A stretch of DNA of 64,000 bases from Bradyrhizobium sp. cir1 (GCF_014198245.1 NZ_JACIHE010000014.1:1-64000), one strand, 5' to 3'; counted from the stretch's first letter, positions 34,630 to 43,111 are shown. Numbers and translations: made by a program. The notes: generated from the letters alone by a model not told the origin.

Positions 34630-35694
34630 ATGGCCTACACGGAGGACCATATCGCGCTCGCCGCGGAATATGCGCTCGGCACGCTCGACGCCGACGAGCG
34701 CGCGCAGGTCGAGACCATGATGGCGGTGGACGAGGCGTTCGCCGAGATCGTGCAGGCCTGGTCCTATCGGCTCGGTGTCCTCAACCAGATGGTCGGCACC
34801 ATCGAGCCGCGCCCGATCGTGTGGGAGAACATCAGGGCCGAGCTCGCGCGGACGGATTTTGCACAGGCGCCGCCCGCTCAGGCCGAAGCCGCGCCGCCAC
34901 CCGCACCTCTGCCGGAGTCTTCCTCGTTTGAAGCCGTGTCGCCGCCGCCGCCTTCGGACAGCGCGCCGCCGGCCGAGCCGGCGCCTGCCGCAGCCGAGTC
35001 GCCGGAGGCGGCGCGGCCGGCCTCCGATGCACTATCCGACGTCGCGCCGGTCTTCATGCCGCAGGTCCATGCGCCCGATCCGGACGTCGTGCATGCGCCG
35101 CCAGCGCCGGTCGTGGACAACAGCAATGTGATCCGGCTCGAGGGCCGCGTGAAGCGCTGGCGCACCATCGCGTCCGCCGTCGGCGCGCTCGCGGCCGCGC
35201 TGCTGGTGACGCTGTCGCTGCAGATCTTCCAGCCCGACGCGCTGCCGGGCGCGTTGCGTCCCACGCCGCGCATCCAGACCGTCGAGGTGAAGACGCCGGG
35301 CGCGCCGCTCGCGGCCTCGTCGCAATATGTCGCTCTGCTGCAGGGCCAGGGCGGTGGCCCGGCCTTCATCCTCACCATCGATGGCGCGACGCGGAATTTC
35401 ACGGTGCGCAAGGTCGGCGCGACGCCGGAGCCCGGCAAGAGTTTCGAGCTCTGGCTGATCTCCGACAAGCTGCCGCGCCCGCGCTCGCTCGGCGTGATCG
35501 GCGCCGGCGACTTCACCGCGCGTCCGGTGCTCGCCGGCTACGATGCCGACCTCGTCAACGGCGCCACCTATGCCGTCACCATCGAGCAGGCCGGCGGCTC
35601 GCCCAACGGCCAGCCGACCTCGGCGCCGGTCTTCACCGGCAAGCTGATCGAGACCGTGCCGCCGGCGCAGCCGCAAGCGCCTGCGAAGAAGTAG
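34630..35694 (+). CDS. RskA-type anti-sigma factor
   Basis: This is a 354-residue protein. The N-terminal anti-sigma domain (AYTEDHIALAAEYALGTLDADERAQVE, of which the core is ALGTLDADERA) sits at 1-75. A long Pro/Ala-rich stretch covers about 78-150, a membrane segment lies at about 180-200 (ASAVGALAAALLVTLSLQIF), and the C-terminal periplasmic RskA domain follows (FILTIDGATRNFTVRKVG, PEPGKSFELWLISDK). It would hold the upstream ECF sigma factor at the membrane until an envelope signal triggers release. The ATG at 34630 follows AGGTGAAGGA. The unusually long Pro/Ala spacer before the membrane is the main oddity. Confidence 0.9.
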   Translation: MAYTEDHIALAAEYALGTLDADERAQVETMMAVDEAFAEIVQAWSYRLGVLNQMVGTIEPRPIVWENIRAELARTDFAQAPPAQAEAAPPPAPLPESSSFEAVSPPPPSDSAPPAEPAPAAAESPEAARPASDALSDVAPVFMPQVHAPDPDVVHAPPAPVVDNSNVIRLEGRVKRWRTIASAVGALAAALLVTLSLQIFQPDALPGALRPTPRIQTVEVKTPGAPLAASSQYVALLQGQGGGPAFILTIDGATRNFTVRKVGATPEPGKSFELWLISDKLPRPRSLGVIGAGDFTARPVLAGYDADLVNGATYAVTIEQAGGSPNGQPTSAPVFTGKLIETVPPAQPQAPAKK

Positions 35695-35710
35695 GTGTCG
35701 TAGCGGTACC

Positions 35711-35780
35711 GTAGCCGGGATGAGCGAAGCGACATCCGGGGACAGTGGTCCCGCATGTCGCTTCGCTCCTGCGGGCTACA
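35711..35780. repeat. Inverted dispersed repeat (GTAGCC...GGATGAGCGAAGCGACATCC type)
   Basis: GTAGCCGGGATGAGCGAAGC and its inverted partner GCTTCGCTCCTGCGGGCTAC flank a short centre. It fills much of the gap between the anti-sigma and AraC-type genes. Confidence 0.7.
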
Positions 35781-35942
35781 AGGGCGCGTTTCCTGTCGCC
35801 CCCGTCCATCCCGCCGTCGCATTTCGACAAGCCCGGTCAAATCCGCTTCCCCTTTGAACCTCCCCGCAATTCGCCGCGTCAAATCCCCGGAATTTGCAGT
35901 CGGCGCGGCCGATCATTGTGCCGAAGAGGGGCGAGACATCAG

Positions 35943-36902
35943 ATGGATGCAGCGAAAACGCCGGGCATCTTCGTTCACCAATATGCAGGCCTGCCGCAGG
36001 GTGTGGCCTTCGAACATTGGCGCGACAGGGCCTTCGGGGCCTGCGGCCTCGACATCGGGCCGAGCCAGGGCGACAGCATCGATTGCCGGCTCCAGGTCAG
36101 CGTGGTCGACAATATCGTGCTGGCCATTCCCGAAGGCGCCTCCGCGCAATATTCGCGCACGCAGAGCCGCCTTGCCGACGGCAGCGACGATCTCGTGCTG
36201 ATCGCGGCGCATGCGGGTCTCGTCCGCGTCGGGCAGAACGGCCATACCGTCGAGCTCGCGCCGGCGCAGATGGTGCTCGTCGACATGGGCATCACCGGCA
36301 CCGTCGGTCACACCATTGAGGATCGTTTCACCAGCATCCGCATGCCGCGCCGCGCGCTGCTCGACATCAGCCCGCGGGCCGAGGACAAGCTCTCGCAAGT
36401 GCTCTCTGACGGCGCGGTCGCCGAGACCATCTTCCGCTACCATGCGCTCGCCGCCAATCACGCGCCGCATCTCGATGCCGTCGGTCAGCGCCTGACCGCG
36501 CAGCACATGGTCGATCTCGTCGGCCTCCTGCTCGGCACCGATGCCGATCACGCTAGCCTTGCGCGCGGGCGCGGGCACGCGGCGGCCCGCCTCGACCTGA
36601 TGCAGGCCGACGTGATGGCCGCGCTCGGCCGCAACGATCTCTGCCTGGCCGACGTTGCGACACGCTCGGGCTTAAGCCCGCGCCAGGCGCAGCGCCTGTT
36701 CGAGCAGGCCGGCACCACCTTCACCGAATTCGTGCTGGAGCAGCGCCTCCTGCTGGCGCGAAAGCAGCTCGGCGATCCCCGCGCGAGGGCGCGCAAGATC
36801 AGCGACATCGCGCATTCCTCGGGCTTCTCCGACCTGTCCTATTTCAACCGCGCCTTCCGCAAGCGGTTCGGCACGACGCCGTCGGAACTGCGCGAGGCGT
36901 GA
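35943..36902 (+). CDS. AraC-family transcriptional regulator
   Basis: This is a 319-residue regulator. The N-terminal ~200 residues form a sensor part of the AraC-binding-domain-like type (FEHWRDRAFGACGLDIGPSQ, IAAHAGLVRVGQNGHTVELA). The C-terminal ~100 residues hold two helix-turn-helix motifs (LADVATRSGLSPRQAQRLFE and KISDIAHSSGFSDLSYFNRA, ending RKRFGTTPSELRE). The effector is unknown. The start at 35943 (MDAAKTPG) has GAGGGG upstream; a frame reaching 35745 runs through the repeat. It could control the divergent or downstream flavoprotein gene, which follows by 118 bases. Confidence 0.9.
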   Translation: MDAAKTPGIFVHQYAGLPQGVAFEHWRDRAFGACGLDIGPSQGDSIDCRLQVSVVDNIVLAIPEGASAQYSRTQSRLADGSDDLVLIAAHAGLVRVGQNGHTVELAPAQMVLVDMGITGTVGHTIEDRFTSIRMPRRALLDISPRAEDKLSQVLSDGAVAETIFRYHALAANHAPHLDAVGQRLTAQHMVDLVGLLLGTDADHASLARGRGHAAARLDLMQADVMAALGRNDLCLADVATRSGLSPRQAQRLFEQAGTTFTEFVLEQRLLLARKQLGDPRARARKISDIAHSSGFSDLSYFNRAFRKRFGTTPSELREA

Positions 36903-37020
36903 ACCCACGTTTTTGCGCAGCGGCCCGGCGCCACCGCAGTTGGTCGATCCGGACGAATGGGCTATATCTAGCCGCGCGGGCAGGCCGCAGGATCTCTTTG
37001 GAAAGTGCGAGTAGGCGGAC

Positions 37021-38241
37021 ATGGCGCGTATCGTCGTGCTCGGCGCCGGGTTTGCAGGTCTGTGGGCGGCCATCGGCGCCGCGCGCAAACGCGACGAGAT
37101 CGGCGCAGGCAGCCGTGACATCGAGATCCGCCTGATCGACCGCAACCCCTATCACAACATCCGCGTGCGCAATTACGAGAGCGACCTCAGCGAGGTCGCG
37201 CTTCCGCTTGCGCAATTGCTCGATCCGATCGGCGTCGCTCACGGCCTCGGCGAGGTCGAAGCAATCGATTCGGCACATCGTCAGATATCGCTCGTCACCA
37301 GCGGTGGCGAGGAGACGCTGGCCTATGACCGCCTCGTGCTCGCGCTCGGCAGCGAGGTGATGCGTCCCGACATTCCAGGCCTTGCCGACCACGGGTTCGA
37401 TGTTGATACCTATGCCGCTGCGCTTCGCCTCGAGGATCATCTCGCCTCGCTTGGGCGCAGCGCGCCGTCGCCGGGGCGTTCGTCGGTCGTGGTGGTCGGC
37501 GCCGGCTTTACCGGCATCGAGGTCGCGACCGAAATGCCTGACAGGCTGGCGCGGGTCGGCATCACCGGCAGCCGCCGCATCATCCTGGTCGATCCCAATC
37601 CGAGCGTGGGCGCCACCATCGGCGCGCACGCGCGTCCCGTCATCGAAGCGGCCTTGTCGTCGCTCGATGTCGAGACGCGGCTCGGCGCGCGCGTCGTCTC
37701 GGTCGAAGCCGCCGGCATTCACCTGAGCTCGGGCGAGTTCATCCCGACCCAGACCGTGATCTGGTGCGCGGGCATGCGTGCGAGCCGGCTGGCCGAAAAC
37801 TTTCCGGGCGCGCGCGATCGCCTCTGGCGCCTGCTGGTCGATCCCTTCATGCGCGTTGCGGATCTGCCTGGCGTGTTCGCGGCCGGCGACGTCGCCTCCA
37901 GTGTCGTCGACGGACTGCATCCGACCGTGATGTCCTGCCAGTTCGCCCGGCCCATGGGCCGCTTCGCCGGCCACAACGTGGTGGCCGATCTTGCCGGCGA
38001 GCCGATGCTGCCGCTGCGAATCGACTGGTACGTCACCGTTCTCGATCTCGGCAGCTGGGGCGCGCTCTATACCGAGGGCTGGGATCGCGAGGTCCGGGCC
38101 ACCGGCGCGGCCGCGAAGGCGACCAAAGAGACCATCAACCGCAAGCGTATCTATCCGCCGCTGACCGGCAGCAAGGACGATCTGTTCGCCGCCGCCGCGC
38201 CAATCGTGCAGGCGCCGCCGCCGACTTATGGAGGGCGGTAG
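37021..38241 (+). CDS. NDH-2-like NAD(P)/FAD-dependent oxidoreductase
   Basis: This is a 406-residue two-dinucleotide-binding flavoprotein. FAD binding: IVVLGAGFAGLWAAIGAARK at the N-terminus and VFAAGDVASS near 290. NAD(P)H binding: SVVVVGAGFTGIEVATEMPD near 157. The overall pattern (IDRNPYHNIRVRNYE, LVLALGSEVMRPDIPG) is that of type-II NADH:quinone dehydrogenases and related pyridine nucleotide-disulfide family enzymes. No redox-active CxxC is seen. It may oxidise NADH at the membrane surface; the electron acceptor is not evident. It stands alone after the AraC gene. Confidence 0.85.
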   Translation: MARIVVLGAGFAGLWAAIGAARKRDEIGAGSRDIEIRLIDRNPYHNIRVRNYESDLSEVALPLAQLLDPIGVAHGLGEVEAIDSAHRQISLVTSGGEETLAYDRLVLALGSEVMRPDIPGLADHGFDVDTYAAALRLEDHLASLGRSAPSPGRSSVVVVGAGFTGIEVATEMPDRLARVGITGSRRIILVDPNPSVGATIGAHARPVIEAALSSLDVETRLGARVVSVEAAGIHLSSGEFIPTQTVIWCAGMRASRLAENFPGARDRLWRLLVDPFMRVADLPGVFAAGDVASSVVDGLHPTVMSCQFARPMGRFAGHNVVADLAGEPMLPLRIDWYVTVLDLGSWGALYTEGWDREVRATGAAAKATKETINRKRIYPPLTGSKDDLFAAAAPIVQAPPPTYGGR

Positions 38242-38253
38242 CGCCAGATATTC

Positions 38254-38363
38254 GGTGTCATCGCCCGCGAAAGCGGGCGATCCAGTATTCCAGAGACAGT
38301 AGTTGGAGACGGAGAAGCCGCGGCGTACTGGATTCCCCGCTTTCGCGGGGAATGACAGCGGTG
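38254..38363. repeat. Inverted dispersed repeat (CGCCCGCGAAAGCGGGCGA type)
   Basis: A hairpin copy, CATCGCCCGCGAAAGCGGGC then GATCCAGTATTCC, is mirrored by TACTGGATTCCCCGCTTTCG then CGGGGAATGACAGC. It is a widespread Bradyrhizobium-type intergenic doublet. Confidence 0.8.
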
Positions 38364-38417
38364 TTTCGGGCGGCATCCCGTGCAACACCTGCAGTGCAAA
38401 CACTACCCCAGACGTGA

Positions 38418-38447
38418 GAAAGCGCCCGTGGGGGGCGGGCGCTTTCT
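38418..38447. terminator. Terminator hairpin between the flavoprotein and small membrane-protein genes
   Basis: GAAAGCGCCCG (38418-38428) pairs perfectly with CGGGCGCTTTC (38436-38446). It stands between two convergent genes and can serve both. Confidence 0.7.
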
Positions 38448-38544
38448 GTAGTCGACTTGGGGTTGGGGTCGTCTACATATCCACGTGGCGACTTTGGGGG
38501 GCTGGTAAAGAGCCGCGTGAATTCACAAAACTTGTCAGATCTCC

Positions 38545-38745
38545 TTAGCGAACGAGAGACGCGTTCGAGCTGGTGATAACGACCGGCTTGCCGGCCTTGA
38601 TGACGCGGGCCGTCTGGGTCAGACCTTCATCCGAACCTGAGCGTGCCGTGATGCCGAAGCCCGCCACCACGATCCCTGCGACGAAGGCGACGACCACAAC
38701 CTTCAAATGGGTCGCGCGATCGGCGCTGTAGATCGAGTGGTTCAT
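38545..38745 (-). CDS. Small single-span membrane protein, unknown function
   Basis: This is a 66-residue protein. A charged N-terminus (MNHSIYSADRATHLK) precedes one hydrophobic segment (VVVVAFVAGIVVAGFGITA, about 16-34), and a polar C-terminus (ARVIKAGKPVVITSSNASLVR) follows. GGAGG lies 8 bases before the ATG, so it is a real gene. The sequence upstream has an EcfG-like promoter. Such short stress-induced membrane proteins are common in Bradyrhizobium, but no function is known. Confidence 0.8.
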   Translation of the reverse strand: MNHSIYSADRATHLKVVVVAFVAGIVVAGFGITARSGSDEGLTQTARVIKAGKPVVITSSNASLVR

Positions 38746-38819
38746 GGAAGCCTCCTGCCGCCACCTACCCGAAGTAGTCGCCGGCCGTTTGAGGCAGGTT
38801 CATGCTTCCGGTGCCCAAC

Positions 38820-38845
38820 AACCTAGTATTGGCTGGATTCGTTCC
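38820..38845 (-). promoter_or_regulatory. Possible EcfG (general stress sigma) promoter
   Basis: On the minus strand GGAAC, 17 bases, then GGTT. The rhizobial EcfG consensus is GGAAC-N16/17-CGTT, so one -10 base differs. It would start transcription about 65 bases before the ATG at 38745. Confidence 0.4.
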
Positions 38846-38853
38846 CAAGAGGC

Positions 38854-38918
38854 GATCACAAGAGCGTGATATGACGTGAAAGATCGCGATCAAAAACCGG
38901 CTCTTGATCGTTCTTTTT
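38854..38918 (+). terminator. Orphan intrinsic terminator with an alternative stem
   Basis: CGATCAA (38887-38893) pairs with TTGATCG (38904-38910), followed by TTCTTTTTTA. No plus-strand gene precedes it for several hundred bases. A competing stem is GATCACAAGAGC (38854-38865) with GCTCTTGATC (38900-38909), one bulge. The rest of the 295-base gap between 38746 and 39040 has no gene. Confidence 0.5.
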
Positions 38919-39040
38919 TATAATTATTTCAAAGCTGTAATGTGCTTGCTGAGCGCCTTTTCGGCCTTTGGTCGACAAGGCGCCGGGAACTCAAAAACCA
39001 TTTGCCTGTGGCCGAAAAACACACGGCTTCTTAAGGCAAA

Positions 39041-41182
39041 TCAGATGCTTCCGACCGTTTTCAACCTTGCCCTGGGGTGGATTTCAGCCTGCGACAGCAC
39101 GGTGGTCTGGGCGCGGAACCGCTCCACGAGAGAGCGCACGAAGGGACGAATTGCCGCAGAGGTGACCAGCACCGGCGCCTCGCCTTCGCGGGCGGCGCGC
39201 TCGAAGGCCTCGCGCACGGCGGTCATGAATTCCGACAGCTTCGAGGGCTGCATGGCGAGGCTGCGCTCCTCGCCCTGGCCGATGATGGATTCGGCGAAGG
39301 CCTGCTCCCACCGTGCCGACAGCGCGATCAGCGGCAGATAGCCGTTGTAGGAGGTGTTCTGCGCGCAGATCTGCCGGGCGAGGCGGGCACGGACGTGCTC
39401 GACCATGGTGGACGGATTGCGCGAGAAGGCGAGCGAGTCCGCGATGCCTTCGAGGATGGTCGAGAGATCGCGGATCGAGATGCGCTCGGCGAGCAGCAGC
39501 TGCAGCACGCGCTGGATGCCGGAGACTGTGACCTGGCCGGGGACGATGTCCTTGACCAGCTCGCTCTGCTCCTTCGGCAGCTCCTTGAGCAGCTTCTGCA
39601 CCTCGCCATAGGAGAGCAGGTCCGACATGTTGGCCTTGAGCAGCTCGGTGAGATGGGTCGAGAGCACGGTCGCGGCATCGACGACGGTGTAGCCCTTGAG
39701 CGAGGCCTCCTCCTTGAGGCTGGCATCGACCCAGGTCGCGGGCAGTCCGAAGGTCGGCTCGGTGGTGTGGATGCCGGGCACCTGAACCTGGCTGCCGCCG
39801 GGGTCCATGACCATGAACTGGTTCGGCCAGATCTTGCCGGTGCCGGCGTCGACCTCCTTGATCTTGATGATGTAGGTGTTGGCCTCGAGCTGGACGTTGT
39901 CGAGGATGCGCACCGCCGGCATCACAAAACCCATCTCGATCGCGAGCGAGCGGCGCAGCGCCTTGATCTGCTCGGTGAGGCGGTCGGTGCCGTCGGGCCC
40001 GTTGACGAGCGGCAGCAGCGCATAGCCGAGCTCGATCTTGAGGTCGTCGATCTTCAGCGCGGCGGAGATCGACTCTTCCGCCGCGGCCGCGCCGGGCGCA
40101 CCCGGCATGCCCGGAGCGGGCGCGGCGTTGGCGGCTTCCTCGGCCTTCACGGCGGTGCGCTTGTGGTTGCGGGCGTGCCAGGCCAGCGCGCCGGCGCCGG
40201 CGCCGAGCGCCAGGAAGGGGATGGTGGGAATGCCCGGCAGGGCCGCCAGCACCAGCATCACCGCCGAGGACATCGCGAGCGCCTGCGGATAGCCGGAGAA
40301 CTGCTTCATCAGCGCCTTGTCGGCGGCGCCGGACACGCCGGCCTTGGAGACGAGGAGGCCCGCGGCGGTCGAGACGATCAGCGCCGGCACCTGGGTGACG
40401 AGGCCGTCACCCACGGTCAGCAGCGTGTAGCTGCGTCCGGCATCGGCAAACGACATGCCCTGCTGCGCCACGCCGATGATCATGCCGCCGACGACGTTGA
40501 TGAAGACGATCAGGAGGCCCGCGATGGCATCGCCGCGGACGAATTTGGAGGCACCGTCCATGGCGCCGAAGAAGCCGCTCTCGTCCTCCAGCTCCTTGCG
40601 CCGCTGCTTGGCGACCTTCTCGTCGATCAGGCCGGCGGAGAGGTCGGCGTCGATCGCCATCTGCTTGCCGGGCATGGCGTCGAGGTGGAAGCGGGCGGCG
40701 ACTTCGGCGATACGGCCCGAACCCTTGGTGATGACGACGAAGTTGACGATGATCAGGATGGCAAAGACGATGATGCCGATGACGAAATTGCCGCCCATCA
40801 CGAAGCTGCCGAAGGCCTCGATGACGTGACCGGCGGCGTCCGTGCCCTCGTGGCCGTGCGACAGGATCAGGCGGGTCGAGGCCATGTTGAGCGACAGGCG
40901 CAGCATGGTCGAGATCAGGAGGATGGTCGGGAAGGCCGAGAATTCCAACGGCGCCTGGATGAACAGCGAGGTCATCAGGATCAGGATCGAGAGCGTGATC
41001 GAGATCGCCAGGAACAGGTCCAGCACGATCGCGGGCAGGGGAAGGATCAGCACCACCAGGATGGTGAGGATGCCGAGTGCCAGCGCGATGTCGCCGCGCT
41101 TGAGGATGTTGACGATCTCGTTGAGGGAGGGGACGCCGGGCTTTGCTGCGCCTACGCCCTGTCCCGCGGTGACGTCGACCAT
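39041..41182 (-). CDS. flhA: Flagellar export gate protein FlhA
   Basis: This is a 713-residue protein. The N-terminal half has about eight membrane segments (from LALGILTILVVLILPLPAIV). Between them lies the FHIPEP-type conserved loop, here TTKGSGRIAEVAARFHLDAMPGK, with RFHLDAMPGKQMAIDAD as the core. The C-terminal half is the cytoplasmic export-substrate platform (LQRVLQLLLAERISIRDLST). It forms the export gate with FlhB and FliPQR. GGGGAGG precedes the ATG at 41182; the frame to 41284 has no ribosome site. A near-perfect CtrA box lies about 170 bases upstream. Confidence 0.96.
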   Translation of the reverse strand: MVDVTAGQGVGAAKPGVPSLNEIVNILKRGDIALALGILTILVVLILPLPAIVLDLFLAISITLSILILMTSLFIQAPLEFSAFPTILLISTMLRLSLNMASTRLILSHGHEGTDAAGHVIEAFGSFVMGGNFVIGIIVFAILIIVNFVVITKGSGRIAEVAARFHLDAMPGKQMAIDADLSAGLIDEKVAKQRRKELEDESGFFGAMDGASKFVRGDAIAGLLIVFINVVGGMIIGVAQQGMSFADAGRSYTLLTVGDGLVTQVPALIVSTAAGLLVSKAGVSGAADKALMKQFSGYPQALAMSSAVMLVLAALPGIPTIPFLALGAGAGALAWHARNHKRTAVKAEEAANAAPAPGMPGAPGAAAAEESISAALKIDDLKIELGYALLPLVNGPDGTDRLTEQIKALRRSLAIEMGFVMPAVRILDNVQLEANTYIIKIKEVDAGTGKIWPNQFMVMDPGGSQVQVPGIHTTEPTFGLPATWVDASLKEEASLKGYTVVDAATVLSTHLTELLKANMSDLLSYGEVQKLLKELPKEQSELVKDIVPGQVTVSGIQRVLQLLLAERISIRDLSTILEGIADSLAFSRNPSTMVEHVRARLARQICAQNTSYNGYLPLIALSARWEQAFAESIIGQGEERSLAMQPSKLSEFMTAVREAFERAAREGEAPVLVTSAAIRPFVRSLVERFRAQTTVLSQAEIHPRARLKTVGSI

Positions 41183-41348
41183 GGTAGCTGCCTCCCCGCG
41201 CGACTGCCGTCCGCGCGCCCCAAACGTCTGCGCGGCGGCCGATGGGCCGCCGTTCCGAAAGTGAGGCACCGCACTGGCGTCCACAGGGGATCCCCCGTTC
41301 TACGCGGCCGACGACACTCGACTTCACCCGGCAATTTTTGCCCGGTGT

Positions 41349-41367
41349 ATGGTTAGCAAAGGGTTAA
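41349..41367 (-). promoter_or_regulatory. CtrA box upstream of flhA
   Basis: On the minus strand TTAA-CCCTTTG-CTAACCAT differs from the extended consensus TTAA-N7-TTAACCAT at one base. It lies 167 bases before the flhA start. CtrA controls early flagellar genes in Caulobacter and relatives. Confidence 0.65.
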
Positions 41368-41403
41368 CGTGGTGGGAGGAGGTCAGGCAGGGGGCGCCCT
41401 TCT

Positions 41404-41500
41404 GCAAAATGTGAAAAACAACCCCATGCACAGTAGAGCCGCGGCTGCCGGCCGGCGCTGGGCCTGCTCTGTCAAGTCGTTGCTGCGTCGGGCAAATCAG
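41404..41500 (+). repeat. Dispersed repeat, copy 2 (AACAACCCCATGCACAGTAG type)
   Basis: GAAAAACAACCCCATGCACA then GTAGAGCCG, a variable centre, and TGCTGCGTCGGGCAAATCAG repeat the ends of the copy at 16479-16575, here on the plus strand. Confidence 0.75.
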
Positions 41501-41619
41501 ACGGAAGCCGGCAGGGATCGCGGCAACTGCGGCGCGGGGGGCGTTTTCGCGACAGGGCACGTCGTCAGCCGGGCGCGGCTCAAGGCTCGCGCGAATTTCG
41601 TATTTTACGAATTCTATTG

Positions 41620-41890
41620 AAGCGTCGGGCAAAACAGTGGCACTATGGCACGCTGGCCCCGTTCGGAAATCGCTACCGGCTTGTCGCGATGCGACAGCTC
41701 CCGCTTTCCAATGGATGCTTCGACAAACATCGGCAGAACGGTCCAGCGCACTTGATCGCCTTTTTGAAAGCCGTCGGAAACTGACGGTCCTTTTCTCGTC
41801 CTGCCACAGGCCTTCCTCGAAATGCCTGTCACTGTAATTATCGTGTCTCACTTCAGGGGTGCAGTCCAGCACTGTCACCGTAATCGCCAT
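41620..41890 (-). pseudogene. Possible short gene, frame-broken, after the orphan gene
   Basis: An ATG at 41890 lies 2 bases after the stop of the 258-residue gene and opens MAITVTVLDCTPEVRHDNYSD. After about 37 codons the plausible reading shifts to another frame, reading GFQKGDQVRWTVLPMFVEAS and ending at a stop near 41614. Joined, the two would give a ~90-residue protein. This is a guess: the tight spacing supports it, the frame break argues against an intact gene. Confidence 0.2.
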
Positions 41891-41892
41891 TT

Positions 41893-42669
41893 TTACTGCT
41901 CGACTTCGCCCCAGAGAAATTTTGGTGTCGAATAGACATAGTTCGTTCCTTTGCTCAAATCGAAGAACGCGTTTTCTGAGATATGCCTTTTCACTTCCTT
42001 CTTCCGATTTTCGTAAGCGAAGTCTTCGCAAGAACCAATATCCTCGAATAGCTTCATCAATATCGAGCCATTGCCAAGCTCTTGAACTTGAAAAGCCGGA
42101 GCCGAAAGTAGTCGGTCCCTAGAAAAAAGGTCCACATAGGGTTTGCCAAAAACAGTAATCCAATAGATATCTGGCAAGCATTTTCTTATCGTGTGAGTCG
42201 TGAGGAAGAGGCTCTTCCTCAATCTTTTAGTATCGAGAAATGCTACCGACTCAGTGGCAAGGCCGACGTCGATGTCAAAGTCGTTTGGCGAGTGAATGAA
42301 CCCAAAATCTGCTGAAAATTCGACCGAGGAAGCAGAGATAAGATTTTCCATGGACCGCATATCAATATGCTTCCTGTCAGAGACAGAGATGGACCAAGTT
42401 GAGTGCTTTCTGTGGGGGCCATACTGCATGAAAATCGAGGACGTTAACTTCGGCTTGGCAACCCGCTTCAACAAAACATGATGCTCCCAGATACTGAACG
42501 CTGTTTCGAGATCGGCTATTGAAAAGTCCAGCCGAAGTGGCTCATGATTGCCAATGCGATCAGGTAAAGTATCCGGCGCAGCATCTCTCCAGACAGCAAA
42601 CAGCTTGCGGGCATCAAGCCGGCGAGTCAAAGGAAGCGGACTAAGAATTTCGAAGAATAGCTGTGTCAT
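41893..42669 (-). CDS. Low-GC orphan protein, possible immunity-type
   Basis: This is a 258-residue cytoplasmic protein without signal peptide or membrane segment. It is rich in Phe, Asp and Ser (FSIWEHHVLLKRVAKPKLTS, FGFIHSPNDFDIDVGLATES). A segment in the second half, CLPDIYWITVFGKPYVDLFS then VQELGNGSILMKLFEDI, resembles the W-[IL]-T-x-x-G-x-x-Y core seen in some polymorphic-toxin immunity proteins (Imm52 or DUF3396-like); this is a motif-level guess. Its base composition departs sharply from the neighbours: 42181-42240 has 24 G or C of 60. No toxin gene is adjacent. It lies between flhA and the copper operon and looks acquired. Confidence 0.65.
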   Translation of the reverse strand: MTQLFFEILSPLPLTRRLDARKLFAVWRDAAPDTLPDRIGNHEPLRLDFSIADLETAFSIWEHHVLLKRVAKPKLTSSIFMQYGPHRKHSTWSISVSDRKHIDMRSMENLISASSVEFSADFGFIHSPNDFDIDVGLATESVAFLDTKRLRKSLFLTTHTIRKCLPDIYWITVFGKPYVDLFSRDRLLSAPAFQVQELGNGSILMKLFEDIGSCEDFAYENRKKEVKRHISENAFFDLSKGTNYVYSTPKFLWGEVEQ

Positions 42670-42805
42670 GGAAATGAAGAAAAGACCCCGGTTATCAGAT
42701 CGAAGCGTTGAATTGTGCCGCCGGTCGCAGAAATGGCCTGTTGCAGCGACCCGCTAACTCTTTGAGTGATCGGACTCACGACAAGATTGAGCGGCTGTCC
42801 AGCCC

Positions 42806-42994
42806 GTAGGATGGGTTGAGCTCTTCGCGAAACCCATCACCACCATAACTCAGATCGTTGAGTTTCGCTTCAGCTCTACTCATTCTACGCACAATCCAGC
42901 CGGGTGGGCGGACGGTCAGTCGGACGACGATCACGATTATGGAGAGCGGTGATCGGGAAGAGATGGGTTTCGCAAGGGCTCAACCCATCCTACG
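42806..42994. repeat. Inverted repeat pair GTAGGATGGGTTGAG...CTCAACCCATCCTAC
   Basis: The copy at 42806-42838 runs GTAGGATGGGTTGAG, CTCTTCGCGAAACCCATC; the inverted copy at 42962-42994 runs GATGGGTTTCGCAAGGGCTC, AACCCATCCTAC. They lie about 125 bases apart. It resembles a MITE- or REP-type element widespread in Rhizobiales. Confidence 0.75.
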
Positions 42995-43111
42995 CACTGT
43001 TCCGATGGCGGATTGCTGGGTCTGCAACAGCCCCCCTTAGGATCGTAGGGGGCCGTTGCAAAGGGCGAACCCGGAATCCATCGTGCTGCAGGCGTTGTTG
43101 AGGCACGGATT

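Larger units (their letters stand above)
41183..41892. other. flhA upstream region and accessory patch without a clear gene
   Basis: This 710-base region holds the flhA CtrA box, the second copy of the dispersed AACAACCCCATGCACAGTAG repeat, a further partial copy of its end (GCGTCGGGCAAAACAG near 41624), and a doubtful minus-strand ORF at 41620-41890. No other gene can be supported. Confidence 0.55.

Noticed and set aside
39077..41356. Plus-strand frame of 759 codons opposite flhA
   Set aside because: Antisense of flhA, with arginine/glycine-rich filler and no domain; flhA is unmistakable.
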